NCBI RefSeq assembly: GCF_050409585.1
Contig: NZ_JBNUPE010000017.1
Coordinates: 1 to 25,344, forward strand
DNA: 25,344 nt
Source: Facklamia sp050409585
GTDB taxonomy: Bacteria > Bacillota > Bacilli > Lactobacillales > Aerococcaceae
Direction: 5' to 3'
A program made the position numbers and the translations under genes. Below, one piece after another: positions 7,725-16,429 of this stretch. Position 1 is the stretch's first letter; every line of letters begins with the position of its first letter. Under the pieces are notes generated by a model, which was given only the letters and a program-made list of their open reading frames with translations, had not been told where the DNA came from and ran no database searches.

Positions 7725-8594
7725 ATGAAAAAATCTAAAAAAGCCATTTTTCTAATCTTACCCATGATGCTTATCATGGGATTGTTCGTCTACTTACCAA
7801 TTGTACGCACCTTCATCTACAGTCTTCATGCGTTTAAATTAAGTAGACCAGACCGCTTTAAGTTTATCGGACTCGATAATTATAAAGAGGTTTTACTCTC
7901 AGAAGATTTTCATCATGCTTTTCAAAATAGTTTGATGGTTTTTTTATTAGTCGTCTTTTTAACCGTCATTTCCAGCATTATTGTGGGACTTTTGCTCAAT
8001 AAGCGGACAGTTATTAGCCCAATGCTAACGGGTATTGCAATTGTTCCTTGGGCTTTGCCCCCCCTAGTTAATGGTATTGTCTGGCAATTTATTTTTCATC
8101 CCAGTTATGGTTTTATGAATAAATTATTGATGAGTCTTTCAATTATTGATCAGCCAGTTGCTTGGATTAATAATCGTTATTTACTCCTAATTGTCGTTTC
8201 AATTGTAATTGCTTGGCGGGTGGTACCTTTTTGTGCCATTTTAATTTTGGCAACCCTACAAACAATTCCTAAAGAAATCTACGAAGCGGCTAAAATGGAT
8301 GGTGCCAGTCGTTATTCAGAGTTTTTCTATATAACGCTAAGAATGATTTTGCCTACACTTTCAATTGTGTTAATCCAAGCAACTATGGCAGGTTTAAATG
8401 TTTTTGATGAGGTAATTTCTTTAGTAGGTTACCGTTATGAAGGACAAACCCTTTTAATATATAATTATTTAAATACCTTTAGCTTTTTAGACTTTGGTCT
8501 AGGGTCAGCGATTACCTATATAATCATGATTTTATCGGGGATTATTGGTTACTTTTATATTCGTTCGCTAAGATTGGAGGGAGATCATGCTTAA
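7725..8594 (+). CDS. CUT1 ABC transporter permease (MalF/UgpA type)
   Basis: 289 residues with six membrane segments: an N-terminal helix ending YLPIVRTFIYSL, then helices at about 70-92, 100-122, 152-178, 208-230 and 262-284. The cytoplasmic EAA loop is present near residues 187-207 (YEAAKMDGASRYSEFFYITL...P), the docking site for the ATPase. The short form lacks the large periplasmic domain of enterobacterial MalF, as usual in Gram-positives. It overlaps the next permease gene by 8 bases. AAAGGAG precedes the ATG. No ATPase gene lies in the cluster, so a shared MsmK/UgpC-type ATPase encoded elsewhere is presumably used. Confidence 0.92.
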   Translation: MKKSKKAIFLILPMMLIMGLFVYLPIVRTFIYSLHAFKLSRPDRFKFIGLDNYKEVLLSEDFHHAFQNSLMVFLLVVFLTVISSIIVGLLLNKRTVISPMLTGIAIVPWALPPLVNGIVWQFIFHPSYGFMNKLLMSLSIIDQPVAWINNRYLLLIVVSIVIAWRVVPFCAILILATLQTIPKEIYEAAKMDGASRYSEFFYITLRMILPTLSIVLIQATMAGLNVFDEVISLVGYRYEGQTLLIYNYLNTFSFLDFGLGSAITYIIMILSGIIGYFYIRSLRLEGDHA

Positions 8595-9432
8595 AAATAA
8601 ACGTTGGGATTGGTTATACATTATAACTGTAATTATCTTTCTGCTATTCACTTTAGGTCCCCTTATTTGGGCTTTTATAATTAGCGTCACCCCTAAAGCA
8701 GAATTAATGAAAGCGGGAGGTCGCTTTCTACCCAGTCAAGCAACTTTTACAAATTATCAAAGCTTGTTTGATCCGACAGATAAGGCACATATAACCATTT
8801 TTAATGGCTTAAAGAATTCCTTAATTAGTTCCTTATATACTCTCTTTATTGGGGTGCCTTTAGCTGTTTTAACCAGTTACGCTATGGTGCGTTTTCGCTT
8901 TCGCTTACGAAAAGTGATTTTACGCTTATTATTGATTACCATCGTTATTCCTGTGTTTACCACCATCATTCCAATATTTGCTATTTTTTCAAACTATCAG
9001 TTGCTGGATAAGCTTTTCTGGATTAGTGTCATTTATGTGACTGCTTTTTTACCTCTAGCAACTTGGATGTTGATTACGCATTTTAATAAGATTCCTAAAG
9101 AAATGTGGGAAGCAGCAGAACTCGATGGTTGTACAGAATGGCAGCTTTTCTGGAGGGTGATTTTACCCATGTCACGAACAGCTATTATTACCTGTGTCTT
9201 AATTCTCTTGTTAATGAGTTGGAGCCAATTTCAAATCCCAATGATTTTAACGTCAACTCAGAATAATAAAGTAATTACCCTAGTTCTATCTGAGTTTATG
9301 ACAAGAGATGCTATTGACTATAGTATGATTGCAGCCTCTGGTTTAATAGCTATTATTCCACCAGCAGTTATCGCAATGGTTTTTAGAAAAGATCTTGTAT
9401 CAGGTTTATCAGCAGGGTCAATTAAAGGATAG
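8587..9432 (+). CDS. CUT1 ABC transporter permease (MalG/UgpE type)
   Basis: 281 residues with six predicted membrane segments and the EAA loop at about 175-194 (WEAAELDGCTEWQLFWRVILP). It starts inside the end of the preceding permease (8-base overlap) behind a GGAGGGAG site, so the two are translationally coupled and form the heterodimeric channel. It ends in the family's short hydrophilic tail (LSAGSIKG). Its stop codon is only 6 bases from the stop of the convergent acyltransferase gene, with no terminator between them. Confidence 0.92.
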   Translation: MLKNKRWDWLYIITVIIFLLFTLGPLIWAFIISVTPKAELMKAGGRFLPSQATFTNYQSLFDPTDKAHITIFNGLKNSLISSLYTLFIGVPLAVLTSYAMVRFRFRLRKVILRLLLITIVIPVFTTIIPIFAIFSNYQLLDKLFWISVIYVTAFLPLATWMLITHFNKIPKEMWEAAELDGCTEWQLFWRVILPMSRTAIITCVLILLLMSWSQFQIPMILTSTQNNKVITLVLSEFMTRDAIDYSMIAASGLIAIIPPAVIAMVFRKDLVSGLSAGSIKG

Positions 9433-9438
9433 TATTTC

Positions 9439-10350
9439 CTAGAAAGGAACAATCCCCACTCCAATTCCCAGAAATGAAAGATGACTTTTTGCTCTTCTTT
9501 GCAAACTAGTGATTTGAGGCATTGAGTCAGGATGGATATCTTTAGAACCATAAATATGCTCTAAGGCCATATCAGGATAGGCAGAATGGGCGATTAGGTC
9601 AAAGTTACTTGAAAAAGATAGAATATTGCTTTGAGATCCTAATAAAAATGAGTTGTTAGGATTTAAGAGCCAAGAATAACAGTAAAAGTATTGTGCTGGG
9701 AAATTAGTTAAATATCTTTTTTTAAAGGCTCGAGCTAAGTAAAAAGCAGTTGAAGAGTGTGCTTCATCAATTAAACTATCTTGCATGATGTGGACACTAA
9801 TAATAGGGAGAGCATCTTGAAGGATTTTACTACCGTTATTAATGTAAGAAATGTCTTTAGGAAGAGTGGCTGAATCAAAAAGAGTAAATTCAAATTGAAG
9901 CTCGCCTAACTTGAAAATCCTAAGACGAAAGATACGTGCTAACCATTCAAAATCATCTGTTGATAAACCGACAGACTGGGATAAGTTAATACGTAAAAAA
10001 AGGTCGGATAGTGTATTTTGTAATATATTAAGAGGGAGATCGTACTTTTTATACAGCTCTATTAAAGCTTGAATACATACAATCATAATGACCAATTGTT
10101 GCCAATCATTTAGTTGAATATTAGTTAGCAGAAAGTCTTGCTTAATAATTTGCTGTAAAACTGCCAAGTAAACTGTTTGATTATCTTTAAAGTCTTTTAA
10201 CGCTCTTTGAATGGTTGTTAATTCAATCTGGCGAGACTTAATGGTTTGAGACTGATTGTATTTTTGACAAAAGGTTTGGATTTGTTGGCTATCAATCGAA
10301 AAGTTTTTAAACCAGTTTTGGTAGAAATACGAGTATGATAAGTAGGTCAT
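9439..10350 (-). CDS. Acyltransferase-domain protein (DUF5596; NAT_N/GNAT_C type)
   Basis: 303 residues from ATG 10350, chosen because AAGGAGGAG lies 6 bases upstream; a longer frame to 10407 has no such site. The N-terminal half (1-150) is helical, without clear motifs. The C-terminal half shows the pattern of the 'acyltransferase domain-containing' GNAT-like family: PIISVHIM.D, an FYLARAFKKRYLTNFPAQ helix, YCYSWLLNP followed by SNILSFSSNFDLI, and a terminal LQRRAKSHLSFLGIGVGIVPF segment resembling the family's end. Substrate and donor are unknown. The gene is monocistronic, divergent from the histidine phosphatase gene with an 80-base shared spacer, and convergent with the sugar permease. 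It might modify the sugar imported by its neighbours, but that is only an inference. Confidence 0.72.
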   Translation of the reverse strand: MTYLSYSYFYQNWFKNFSIDSQQIQTFCQKYNQSQTIKSRQIELTTIQRALKDFKDNQTVYLAVLQQIIKQDFLLTNIQLNDWQQLVIMIVCIQALIELYKKYDLPLNILQNTLSDLFLRINLSQSVGLSTDDFEWLARIFRLRIFKLGELQFEFTLFDSATLPKDISYINNGSKILQDALPIISVHIMQDSLIDEAHSSTAFYLARAFKKRYLTNFPAQYFYCYSWLLNPNNSFLLGSQSNILSFSSNFDLIAHSAYPDMALEHIYGSKDIHPDSMPQITSLQRRAKSHLSFLGIGVGIVPF

Positions 10351-10378
10351 GGTTGCTCCTCCTTGAAGATTTAAAATA

Positions 10379-10384
10379 AGTATA
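10379..10384 (-). promoter_or_regulatory. Extended -10 promoter for the acyltransferase gene
   Basis: Minus-strand TATACT (10384-10379) with TG one base upstream (TGCTATACT), about 30 bases before the start codon. A TTGTGT 19 bases upstream could be a poor -35. Confidence 0.5.
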
Positions 10385-10430
10385 GCACGGGATCCTACTA
10401 AGCACACAAATTTGTTAAAGGAATGATTAA

Positions 10431-11117
10431 ATGTCTAACGGGTTAACCATATATTTTGTCCGTCATGGTGAAACGTTTTTTAATAAGAATGGGCGTACCC
10501 AAGGGTGGTGTGATCCTTTATTGACAGCAGAAGGGATTCAAGCAGTTAAAGATTTAGGCGAAAAATTAAGTAAGGTTAAATTTGATGCGGCGATTGTAAG
10601 TGATTTAAAGAGAACACGTACCACAGCCGAAATTCTTATTGAACAAAGTATCTATCCGAATTGGATGATTCCCATTATAGAAATGGCAGATTTTCGAGAA
10701 ATTAGCTTTGGTTCCTTTGAAGGTATGGAAAGCTATCAAACTTGGGATATCATAAGGAGATATTTGGGTTTTGATTCTGTAGAGAGTATGTTGAGAAATA
10801 CAACAGAAAAACAAAGGCTGACAGCATTACAACCTGCTGACCCTCTAGGTCAAGGAGAAGACTATGCTGTTTATTGTAAGCGTCTTAAAGAAGGAATGGA
10901 TAAATTGTTTAATGAATTAATTGAGACGGAGGCTTGTATCTTATTTGTTGGACACAGTATCAATATTCGCCATATACTTCAAATTCTATTACCAAAAACA
11001 GAACATATTGATGAGTTTTATGATATGCGGTCTATGAATAATGGGGGCGTGGTAATTATTCAAAAAGTAAGAGAGGGCTTTAAACTCAAACAGTTTATAG
11101 ACAAAAAGTTCGCTTAA
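10431..11117 (+). CDS. Histidine phosphatase family protein (phosphoglycerate mutase-like)
   Basis: 228 residues. The catalytic RHGET motif (Arg11, His12) opens the protein, followed by TQGWCDPLLTAEG. The acid residue region is FREISFGSFEGM, and the second histidine lies in FVGHSINIRHIL. This is branch 1 of the family, which forms a phosphohistidine intermediate and either moves or removes phosphate on small sugar phosphates. Lack of the longer mutase insertions favours a phosphatase. Cytoplasmic, with no signal peptide. AAAGGA precedes the ATG. It is transcribed away from the acyltransferase gene and toward the allantoin operon, 138 bases ahead of allC. It is not an allantoin pathway enzyme by family and probably belongs functionally to the sugar side. 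Confidence 0.88.
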   Translation: MSNGLTIYFVRHGETFFNKNGRTQGWCDPLLTAEGIQAVKDLGEKLSKVKFDAAIVSDLKRTRTTAEILIEQSIYPNWMIPIIEMADFREISFGSFEGMESYQTWDIIRRYLGFDSVESMLRNTTEKQRLTALQPADPLGQGEDYAVYCKRLKEGMDKLFNELIETEACILFVGHSINIRHILQILLPKTEHIDEFYDMRSMNNGGVVIIQKVREGFKLKQFIDKKFA

Positions 11118-11131
11118 CTAACAGAGGGTTG

Positions 11132-11211
11132 TTTTTGTTCACTTTAGACAAAATACATTGTAAAGTTGAGCAAATATAACAATGAGAAATGAAACCGTTT
11201 TACACTATAAT
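11132..11211 (+). promoter_or_regulatory. allC operon promoter with activator-type inverted repeat
   Basis: TATAAT at 11206-11211 is a consensus -10, but the -35 position (TGAGAA at 17 bases) is poor. Upstream, TTTTGT (11133-11138) and ACAAAA (11148-11153) form an inverted repeat with 9 bases between arms. The last base of the repeat lies 53 bases before the -10. The same repeat in the 17373-17393 region has the same geometry, suggesting one shared activator, probably the PucR protein of this locus. Confidence 0.65.
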
Positions 11212-11255
11212 GTATGCAAGATACAAATGGGCAAAATTTGGAAAGGGTGCGAACT

Positions 11256-12482
11256 ATGATAAAAATTTCACCAGCAGAAATCGATCGCCAAATGGATTGG
11301 ATTTCGAGTATTTCTGATAAAGAAGGAAAAGGTACTACAAGACTTTTATATAGCAAATCATGGATTGAAGCTCAGAATGCCTTGAAAGAACTTTTTGAAA
11401 AAGAGGGGATGAAGGTAGAGTTCGACGAAGTAGGGAATATGTTTGCAACAGTTGAAGGTAGTGAAGAGCCAGAATCAATCATCGCCTCAGGATCGCATAT
11501 TGATACAGTTGTTGATGGTGGTCGTCTAGATGGCCAATTGGGTATTATGTCTGCCTACTTAGCGATTAAGGGGTTGGTTGAAGAATACGGCCAACCAAAG
11601 AAATCTTTGCGAATTGTTTCGATGGCAGAAGAGGAAGGCTCTCGTTTTCCATATGCCTTTTGGGGATCTAAAAATATTTTTGGTTTAGCGAAAAAAGAAG
11701 ATGTTGAAACCATTAAGGACAATGACGGTGTTCCTTTTGAGACAGCTATGAAGGAAGCAGGCTTTAATTACCTTGTAGATTCTCCACGCTTTAATCACTT
11801 TGATGCTTTTGTAGAATTACATATTGAACAAGGAAACTTCTTGGAAAATGCAGGCAAAAAAGTTGGGGTTGTTAATGCCATAGTGGGGCAAAAACGCTAC
11901 ACCATTAAATTAAAGGGTGAAGCTAATCATGCCGGAACGACCTTAATGAGATATCGTAAAGATGTCATCGACTGTTACGCTAGAATTGTTTCTGAAGTCA
12001 TTGATAAAGCAAATGAAATTGGCGATCCTTTAGTCGTAACCTTTGGCCACGTAGAAGTAAAGCCTAATGTGGTGAATGTTGTTCCTGGAGAAATGGAGTT
12101 TTCAATTGATACTAGGCACACTAACCAGGAAGCTCTCGATGAGTTTGCTGTATTTATTGAAACAACTATTGAGAAACATTGTCATGAAAAAGCGATTGAA
12201 GTAGAAATGAATTTATGGATGAATGAGCCACCAGTGCCAATGGATCCTGAGATTGTTAAAGTTTTAGAAAAAGTTTGTCAGGATAACCAATTAAATTATC
12301 AAATCATGCATTCAGGAGCGGGGCATGATTCACAGATATTTGCTCCACAAGTTCCAACAGCTATGATCTTCGTTCCTTCCATCAAAGGAATTAGTCATAA
12401 TCCGGAAGAACATACCGAGGCGGTGGATATTGTTGAAGGGATACAAGCTTTAGCAGAGGCCTTAAAAGAATTGGCCTATTAA
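11256..12482 (+). CDS. allC: Allantoate amidohydrolase
   Basis: 408 residues from ATG 11256, behind GAAAGGG. A longer frame from 11214 exists but starts upstream of the probable transcript start and has no ribosome site. It hydrolyses allantoate to ureidoglycine, CO2 and ammonia in the cytoplasm. It belongs to the M20-like dinuclear metal amidohydrolase family: SGSHIDTV (His81, Asp83), GGRLDGQLG (Asp92), AEEEGSRF (Glu126/Glu127), LHIEQG (His189) and GISHNPEEHTE (His381) give the usual metal ligands. The dimerisation domain lies in the middle (about 210-330). The related hydantoinase/carbamoylase group is the alternative, but the neighbouring allantoinase and permease settle the assignment. 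First gene of a three-gene operon. Confidence 0.93.
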   Translation: MIKISPAEIDRQMDWISSISDKEGKGTTRLLYSKSWIEAQNALKELFEKEGMKVEFDEVGNMFATVEGSEEPESIIASGSHIDTVVDGGRLDGQLGIMSAYLAIKGLVEEYGQPKKSLRIVSMAEEEGSRFPYAFWGSKNIFGLAKKEDVETIKDNDGVPFETAMKEAGFNYLVDSPRFNHFDAFVELHIEQGNFLENAGKKVGVVNAIVGQKRYTIKLKGEANHAGTTLMRYRKDVIDCYARIVSEVIDKANEIGDPLVVTFGHVEVKPNVVNVVPGEMEFSIDTRHTNQEALDEFAVFIETTIEKHCHEKAIEVEMNLWMNEPPVPMDPEIVKVLEKVCQDNQLNYQIMHSGAGHDSQIFAPQVPTAMIFVPSIKGISHNPEEHTEAVDIVEGIQALAEALKELAY

Positions 12483-12505
12483 AATAATTTGGAGGACTTT
12501 TAATA

Positions 12506-13954
12506 ATGGAACATAATGATGTCTTAGTAAGACAAGAACAAATTGATTTGTTTAAATCAAGGGGATATACCAATGATGACATATTGCCTAATAAGCCAGA
12601 ACAACGTAGTATGTCAACACTTAACTTCTTTACTCTGTGGATGGGATCGGTCCATAATATTCCTAATTATCTAACTGTTGGTGGCTTTCTAGCTTTAGGG
12701 GTGGCACCTATTCACGTGTTCTTAGCTATCATTTTGGCGGGACTAGCAGTAGCGGGACTAATGACAGTTAACGGTAAAGCAGGGTCTATGTATGGCATTC
12801 CATTTGCCATTCATTTACGTTCTGTTTATGGTAGTGCAGGATCTAAATTGCCTGGCTTTCTAAGGGGAGTTGTGGCAGCTATTGCTTGGTTTGGGGTCCA
12901 AAACTATGCAGGTTCGAAAGCTTTGTTGATCTTAGTAAGTAGAATTTGGCCAGCTTTCTTGAATGTTGGTGAAGGCATTAATATTTTAGGCCTTTCTGTA
13001 CCGGCCTTTTTATCATTTGTAGTCTTCTTCTTGATCAATGTAATGATTGGCTTAGGGGGAGGCCGCGTATTAAACAAGTTTACAGCTATACTAAATCCAC
13101 TTATTTATGTTGTGTTCGGAGGAATGGTTGTTTGGGGATTGAGTGTAGCGGGCGGGTTTGGACCAATTTTCGACCATGTAACAGCTGTTAATCAATCGGT
13201 TGCAACCCCTCTAGCCTATTTGATTATTATTGCATCTACCTTATCTGTTTGGGCAGCTCCAGGAGTAAGTGTTTCTGACTTTACTCAAAACGCAACTTCC
13301 ACCAAGTCTCAAACAATAGGACAAATCTTATCGTTGTTAGTTGGGTATGTCATTTTTGCTTTTGCAAGTATCACTGTTTTAAATGGTGCGGCCATTACTG
13401 GTGTTTCACATCAAGGAGATGTCTTACAAATTATTAATCAATGGGACTCTATGCCGGCTATTTTCTTGGCTTCTTTTGTCTTATTGATGACAACCGTTTC
13501 AACTAATGCGACTGGTAATATTATTCCAGCAGCCTTCCAGTTAACAGCTCTTTTTCCACAAAAAATTAATTATCGTAAAGGTGTTATCATCGCAAGTATT
13601 ATCAGTTTTATCATAATGCCTTGGAAATTCATGGAGTCAGGGAGTGTAATTCTAGTTTTCCTTAACTATATTGGAAGCTTGTTAGGCCCTGTAGCCGGTG
13701 TTATGATTGCTCACTTCTACTTTGTGGACAAACAAAAGATCGACTTGGATTTACTATACTATTCACCAGAGCAAGCAGCGGATAACCCTTATTCTGGTGT
13801 CAATAAGAAAGCTTATATCGCAACCATTTGTGGGTTTGTTGTTTCAATTGTCGGACAATTTATCCCAGCCCTAGAGTTTCTGTCCCAAATCTCTTGGATT
13901 GATGGTTTTGTAGTGGGATTACTTGTTTACTTTGTATTAAATCGTGCAGAATAA
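12506..13954 (+). CDS. pucI: Allantoin permease (NCS1 family, PucI type)
   Basis: 482 residues, about twelve membrane helices, of the nucleobase-cation-symport-1 family. A cytoplasmic N-terminal stretch leads into FTLWMGSVHNIPNYLTVGG, the typical helix 1 substrate/cation region. The loop carrying GIPFAIHLRSVYG and the helix 3 segment IAWFGVQNYAGSKAL match the family, in which the Trp and Gln contribute to ring stacking and binding. Cytoplasmic membrane importer, probably cation-driven, bringing allantoin to AllB. It is 23 bases downstream of allC and 52 bases before allB, with a TTGGAGGA ribosome site. Related permeases carry uracil, cytosine or hydantoins; allantoin is inferred from position between allC and allB. 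Confidence 0.9.
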   Translation: MEHNDVLVRQEQIDLFKSRGYTNDDILPNKPEQRSMSTLNFFTLWMGSVHNIPNYLTVGGFLALGVAPIHVFLAIILAGLAVAGLMTVNGKAGSMYGIPFAIHLRSVYGSAGSKLPGFLRGVVAAIAWFGVQNYAGSKALLILVSRIWPAFLNVGEGINILGLSVPAFLSFVVFFLINVMIGLGGGRVLNKFTAILNPLIYVVFGGMVVWGLSVAGGFGPIFDHVTAVNQSVATPLAYLIIIASTLSVWAAPGVSVSDFTQNATSTKSQTIGQILSLLVGYVIFAFASITVLNGAAITGVSHQGDVLQIINQWDSMPAIFLASFVLLMTTVSTNATGNIIPAAFQLTALFPQKINYRKGVIIASIISFIIMPWKFMESGSVILVFLNYIGSLLGPVAGVMIAHFYFVDKQKIDLDLLYYSPEQAADNPYSGVNKKAYIATICGFVVSIVGQFIPALEFLSQISWIDGFVVGLLVYFVLNRAE

Positions 13955-14006
13955 TTAAATTTAATTATTTTGGACGCTTAATAAAAATTTATTAGGAGGT
14001 TATTTT

Positions 14007-15371
14007 ATGTCATATGATTTAGTCATCAAGAATGGTCAAGTCATTTTAGAAAGCGGCGCAGTTGTGACCGATTTGGCAGTCAAAGACGGAAAGATTGCTG
14101 CAATTGGTGAAAATTTATCGGCTGAGCAAGAGGTTGACGCTAAAGGATTAATTGTTAGTCCGGGAATGTTTGATTGTCACGTTCATATTACTGAAAATGG
14201 TGGTGGGTATCGTGATGAGTGGGAAGGTTATGTTACAGGAACTTCTGCTTGTGCTAAGGGAGGAGTAACTTCTTTCTTAGAAATGCCATTGAACCAAGTA
14301 CCAGCAACAACTGATGAAGCGAGTATTAAGGACAAATACCAATCTGGTCAAGGTAAATTAAAAGTGGATGTTTTCTCATTTGGAGGACTCGTTCCTTATA
14401 ATGTTGAAACAGGTGGTATTCAAGAATTATATGAGAACGGTGTAACGGCCTATAAATGTTTTATGGCAACTTGTGGCGACCGTTCAATTGATGGAGACTT
14501 CCAAAATGTGGATGACTATTCACTCTACGAAGGGATGAAACAAATTGCGAAGACAGGAAAAGTTCTAGCTATCCATGCTGAAAATGCAGCGATTACTGAT
14601 CGCCTAGGTGAAAAAGCAAAAGCGGAAGGCAAATCAAAATTGTCAGAGTATGTGGCGACTCGTCCAGTCTTTACAGAGGTGGAACCTATTCAACGAGCAA
14701 TTCTTTTTGCTAAAGAAACAGGCTGTCGCATTCATATCTGTCACGTGGCTTGCCCAGAAGGTGTGGAAGCAGTTATTAAAGGGCAACAAGAAGGTGTCGA
14801 TGTCACTTGTGAGACTTGTTTACATTATTTATACTTTACAACAGACCAATTAGATGCTATTGGAAATGTGGCTAAATGTTCACCACCAATCCGTGATAAA
14901 GAAGCTCAAGATGGTTTATGGGATTATGTCTTTTCAGGGGATATTATTTCATCAATCTCTGATCATTCTCCATGTACCCCAGACTTGAAAGATAAAGAAA
15001 ATGCATTTGATGCTTGGGGCGGTATCTCAGGCGTACAAAATGATGTCGATGTGTTCTTTGATGAAGCAGTTAATAAGCGTGGTATGTCTCTTGAGCAATT
15101 TGCACAAGTGATTGCGACACAACCAGCCCGTCGTTTTGGTATTGATGATACAAAAGGAAGCTTATCAGTAGGCAAAGATGCAGATATCGTTTTAATTGAT
15201 CCTAATAAATCTTACGTCTTAACTGCTGAAGATTTAGAATATCGCAATAAGATCAGTCCTTATATTGGTAGCGAAATTGGTGCAACTGTTATGGCTACTT
15301 ATGTAAGAGGACATGAGGTTTATAGCATAGATAAGGGAGTAACAGAGGAGTTTGTTGGAGAATTTAAATAA
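14007..15371 (+). CDS. allB: Allantoinase
   Basis: 454 residues, the usual length. Opens the hydantoin ring of allantoin to give allantoate. Amidohydrolase-fold TIM barrel with a complete dinuclear metal site: DCHVH (His58, His60), Lys150 in AYKCFMAT (the carboxylated lysine), His190 in AIHAEN, His246 in HICHVA and Asp319 in SDHSPC. The last motif and GGVTSFLEMPLN separate allantoinases from dihydropyrimidinases and dihydroorotases. Ribosome site AGGAGG about 8 bases before ATG. Last gene of the allC operon, closed by a strong terminator at 15412-15450. Confidence 0.96.
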   Translation: MSYDLVIKNGQVILESGAVVTDLAVKDGKIAAIGENLSAEQEVDAKGLIVSPGMFDCHVHITENGGGYRDEWEGYVTGTSACAKGGVTSFLEMPLNQVPATTDEASIKDKYQSGQGKLKVDVFSFGGLVPYNVETGGIQELYENGVTAYKCFMATCGDRSIDGDFQNVDDYSLYEGMKQIAKTGKVLAIHAENAAITDRLGEKAKAEGKSKLSEYVATRPVFTEVEPIQRAILFAKETGCRIHICHVACPEGVEAVIKGQQEGVDVTCETCLHYLYFTTDQLDAIGNVAKCSPPIRDKEAQDGLWDYVFSGDIISSISDHSPCTPDLKDKENAFDAWGGISGVQNDVDVFFDEAVNKRGMSLEQFAQVIATQPARRFGIDDTKGSLSVGKDADIVLIDPNKSYVLTAEDLEYRNKISPYIGSEIGATVMATYVRGHEVYSIDKGVTEEFVGEFK

Positions 15372-15411
15372 TTAAATATAGACTAATTTGTTTTCAGAAG
15401 AAGCAAATAGT

Positions 15412-15450
15412 CCCTAAGAATAGATTGGATCTAATTCTTAGGGGTTTTTT
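15412..15450 (+). terminator. Rho-independent terminator of the allC operon
   Basis: Stem CCCTAAGAAT (15412-15421) with ATTCTTAGGG (15434-15443), extended by AGA/TCT around a short loop, followed directly by six T (15445-15450). Confidence 0.92.
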
Positions 15451-15473
15451 AATACCAACAGAAGACTTTTTAA

Positions 15474-16406
15474 TTAGAAGAGCAAAGTGATGATTGGTAT
15501 GGTAACGACTGAGAGCAGAGAAGTCATAAAGACCATCTGACTAGCAAACTCAGGATGATTGTCGTAATTTTGAGCAAACATAGCTACATAAGATGCTGTC
15601 GGCATAGCTAACATGATAGTCGGAATAATTAACTCATAGTTTGAGAAATTAAAAGCTTTTAAAGTAAAGAGAATTATTAGAGGTATAAAAACGAGTTTGA
15701 GTAAAGCTTGAATATATAAGAATTTATTAGCGAATATCTTAGAAATATCACTGCGCGATAGAATTAAACCAACAACAATCATGGCTAGCGGTGAAGTTGC
15801 CGGGCTTAAAATATTCAAAACTTTATCCAAGGGTTGAGGAACTCGCCAACTAAAAAGAAAGAAGATTAAACCAACGACTATCGATAAGATGCCGGGACTT
15901 AGAACAATTTTTTTCCAATTAAATTCTACCTTACCTGAACCGTTTCTTCCCATTAAATAAATACCAATTGACCATGAGACAGTTTCAAATAAAAACCCGG
16001 CGCCGATAACAGCATAGAATAGAGCTTCTTCTCCTAAGAGATTACTAACAATAGGGTAACCCATAAAAGAGGTATTAGATAAAAGAAGGGCCACTCTAAA
16101 AACATCCTGCTCGGAAATACTTAACTTAGTTTGTTTAGCAACTAACCATCCTAATAACAACATACCAGCATAACAAACGGCTACAATTATTAGAATTGTA
16201 AAAGCTCTTTGCACACGTTCAATATTAAAATCTAATTGCATGGCATTAAAGATGGTTGCCGGCATGGTGATATACAAAACAAGGTTGGTAATATCTTTTT
16301 GACCTTGAGCACTGATTACTTTCCACCTACCAGCAAAAAAGCCAATAATAATAAGAATGAATAAGACGAGCACACTTTGAAGCGTGGACATAAAATCTAA
16401 CTGCAT
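15474..16406 (-). CDS. AEC-family transporter (auxin efflux carrier type)
   Basis: 310 residues, ten predicted membrane helices arranged as two sets of five, of the AEC family (bacterial malate/malonate carriers and plant PIN-related proteins). Family features include the N-terminal IIIGFFAGRWKVISAQGQKDIT loop, LYITMPATIFNAM, LLLSNTSFMGYPIV and the C-terminal LAMPTASYVAMFAQNY motif. Start at 16406 is supported by GAAAGGATG 8 bases upstream; Met6 is an alternative. It is second in a two-gene minus-strand operon behind the alpha/beta hydrolase, from a promoter that shares its operator with allFG. Members carry small organic anions, often outward. Export of oxamate, the dead-end product of the AllFGH reaction, would fit the context but is an inference. 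Confidence 0.85.
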   Translation of the reverse strand: MQLDFMSTLQSVLVLFILIIIGFFAGRWKVISAQGQKDITNLVLYITMPATIFNAMQLDFNIERVQRAFTILIIVAVCYAGMLLLGWLVAKQTKLSISEQDVFRVALLLSNTSFMGYPIVSNLLGEEALFYAVIGAGFLFETVSWSIGIYLMGRNGSGKVEFNWKKIVLSPGILSIVVGLIFFLFSWRVPQPLDKVLNILSPATSPLAMIVVGLILSRSDISKIFANKFLYIQALLKLVFIPLIILFTLKAFNFSNYELIIPTIMLAMPTASYVAMFAQNYDNHPEFASQMVFMTSLLSVVTIPIITLLF

Positions 16407-16429
16407 AAAAACATCCTTTCAATTTTTAT

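Noticed and set aside
11214..11255. Longer start for allC at 11214
   Set aside because: It would begin only a few bases from the -10 box, before the probable transcript start, and has no ribosome site; ATG 11256 has one.
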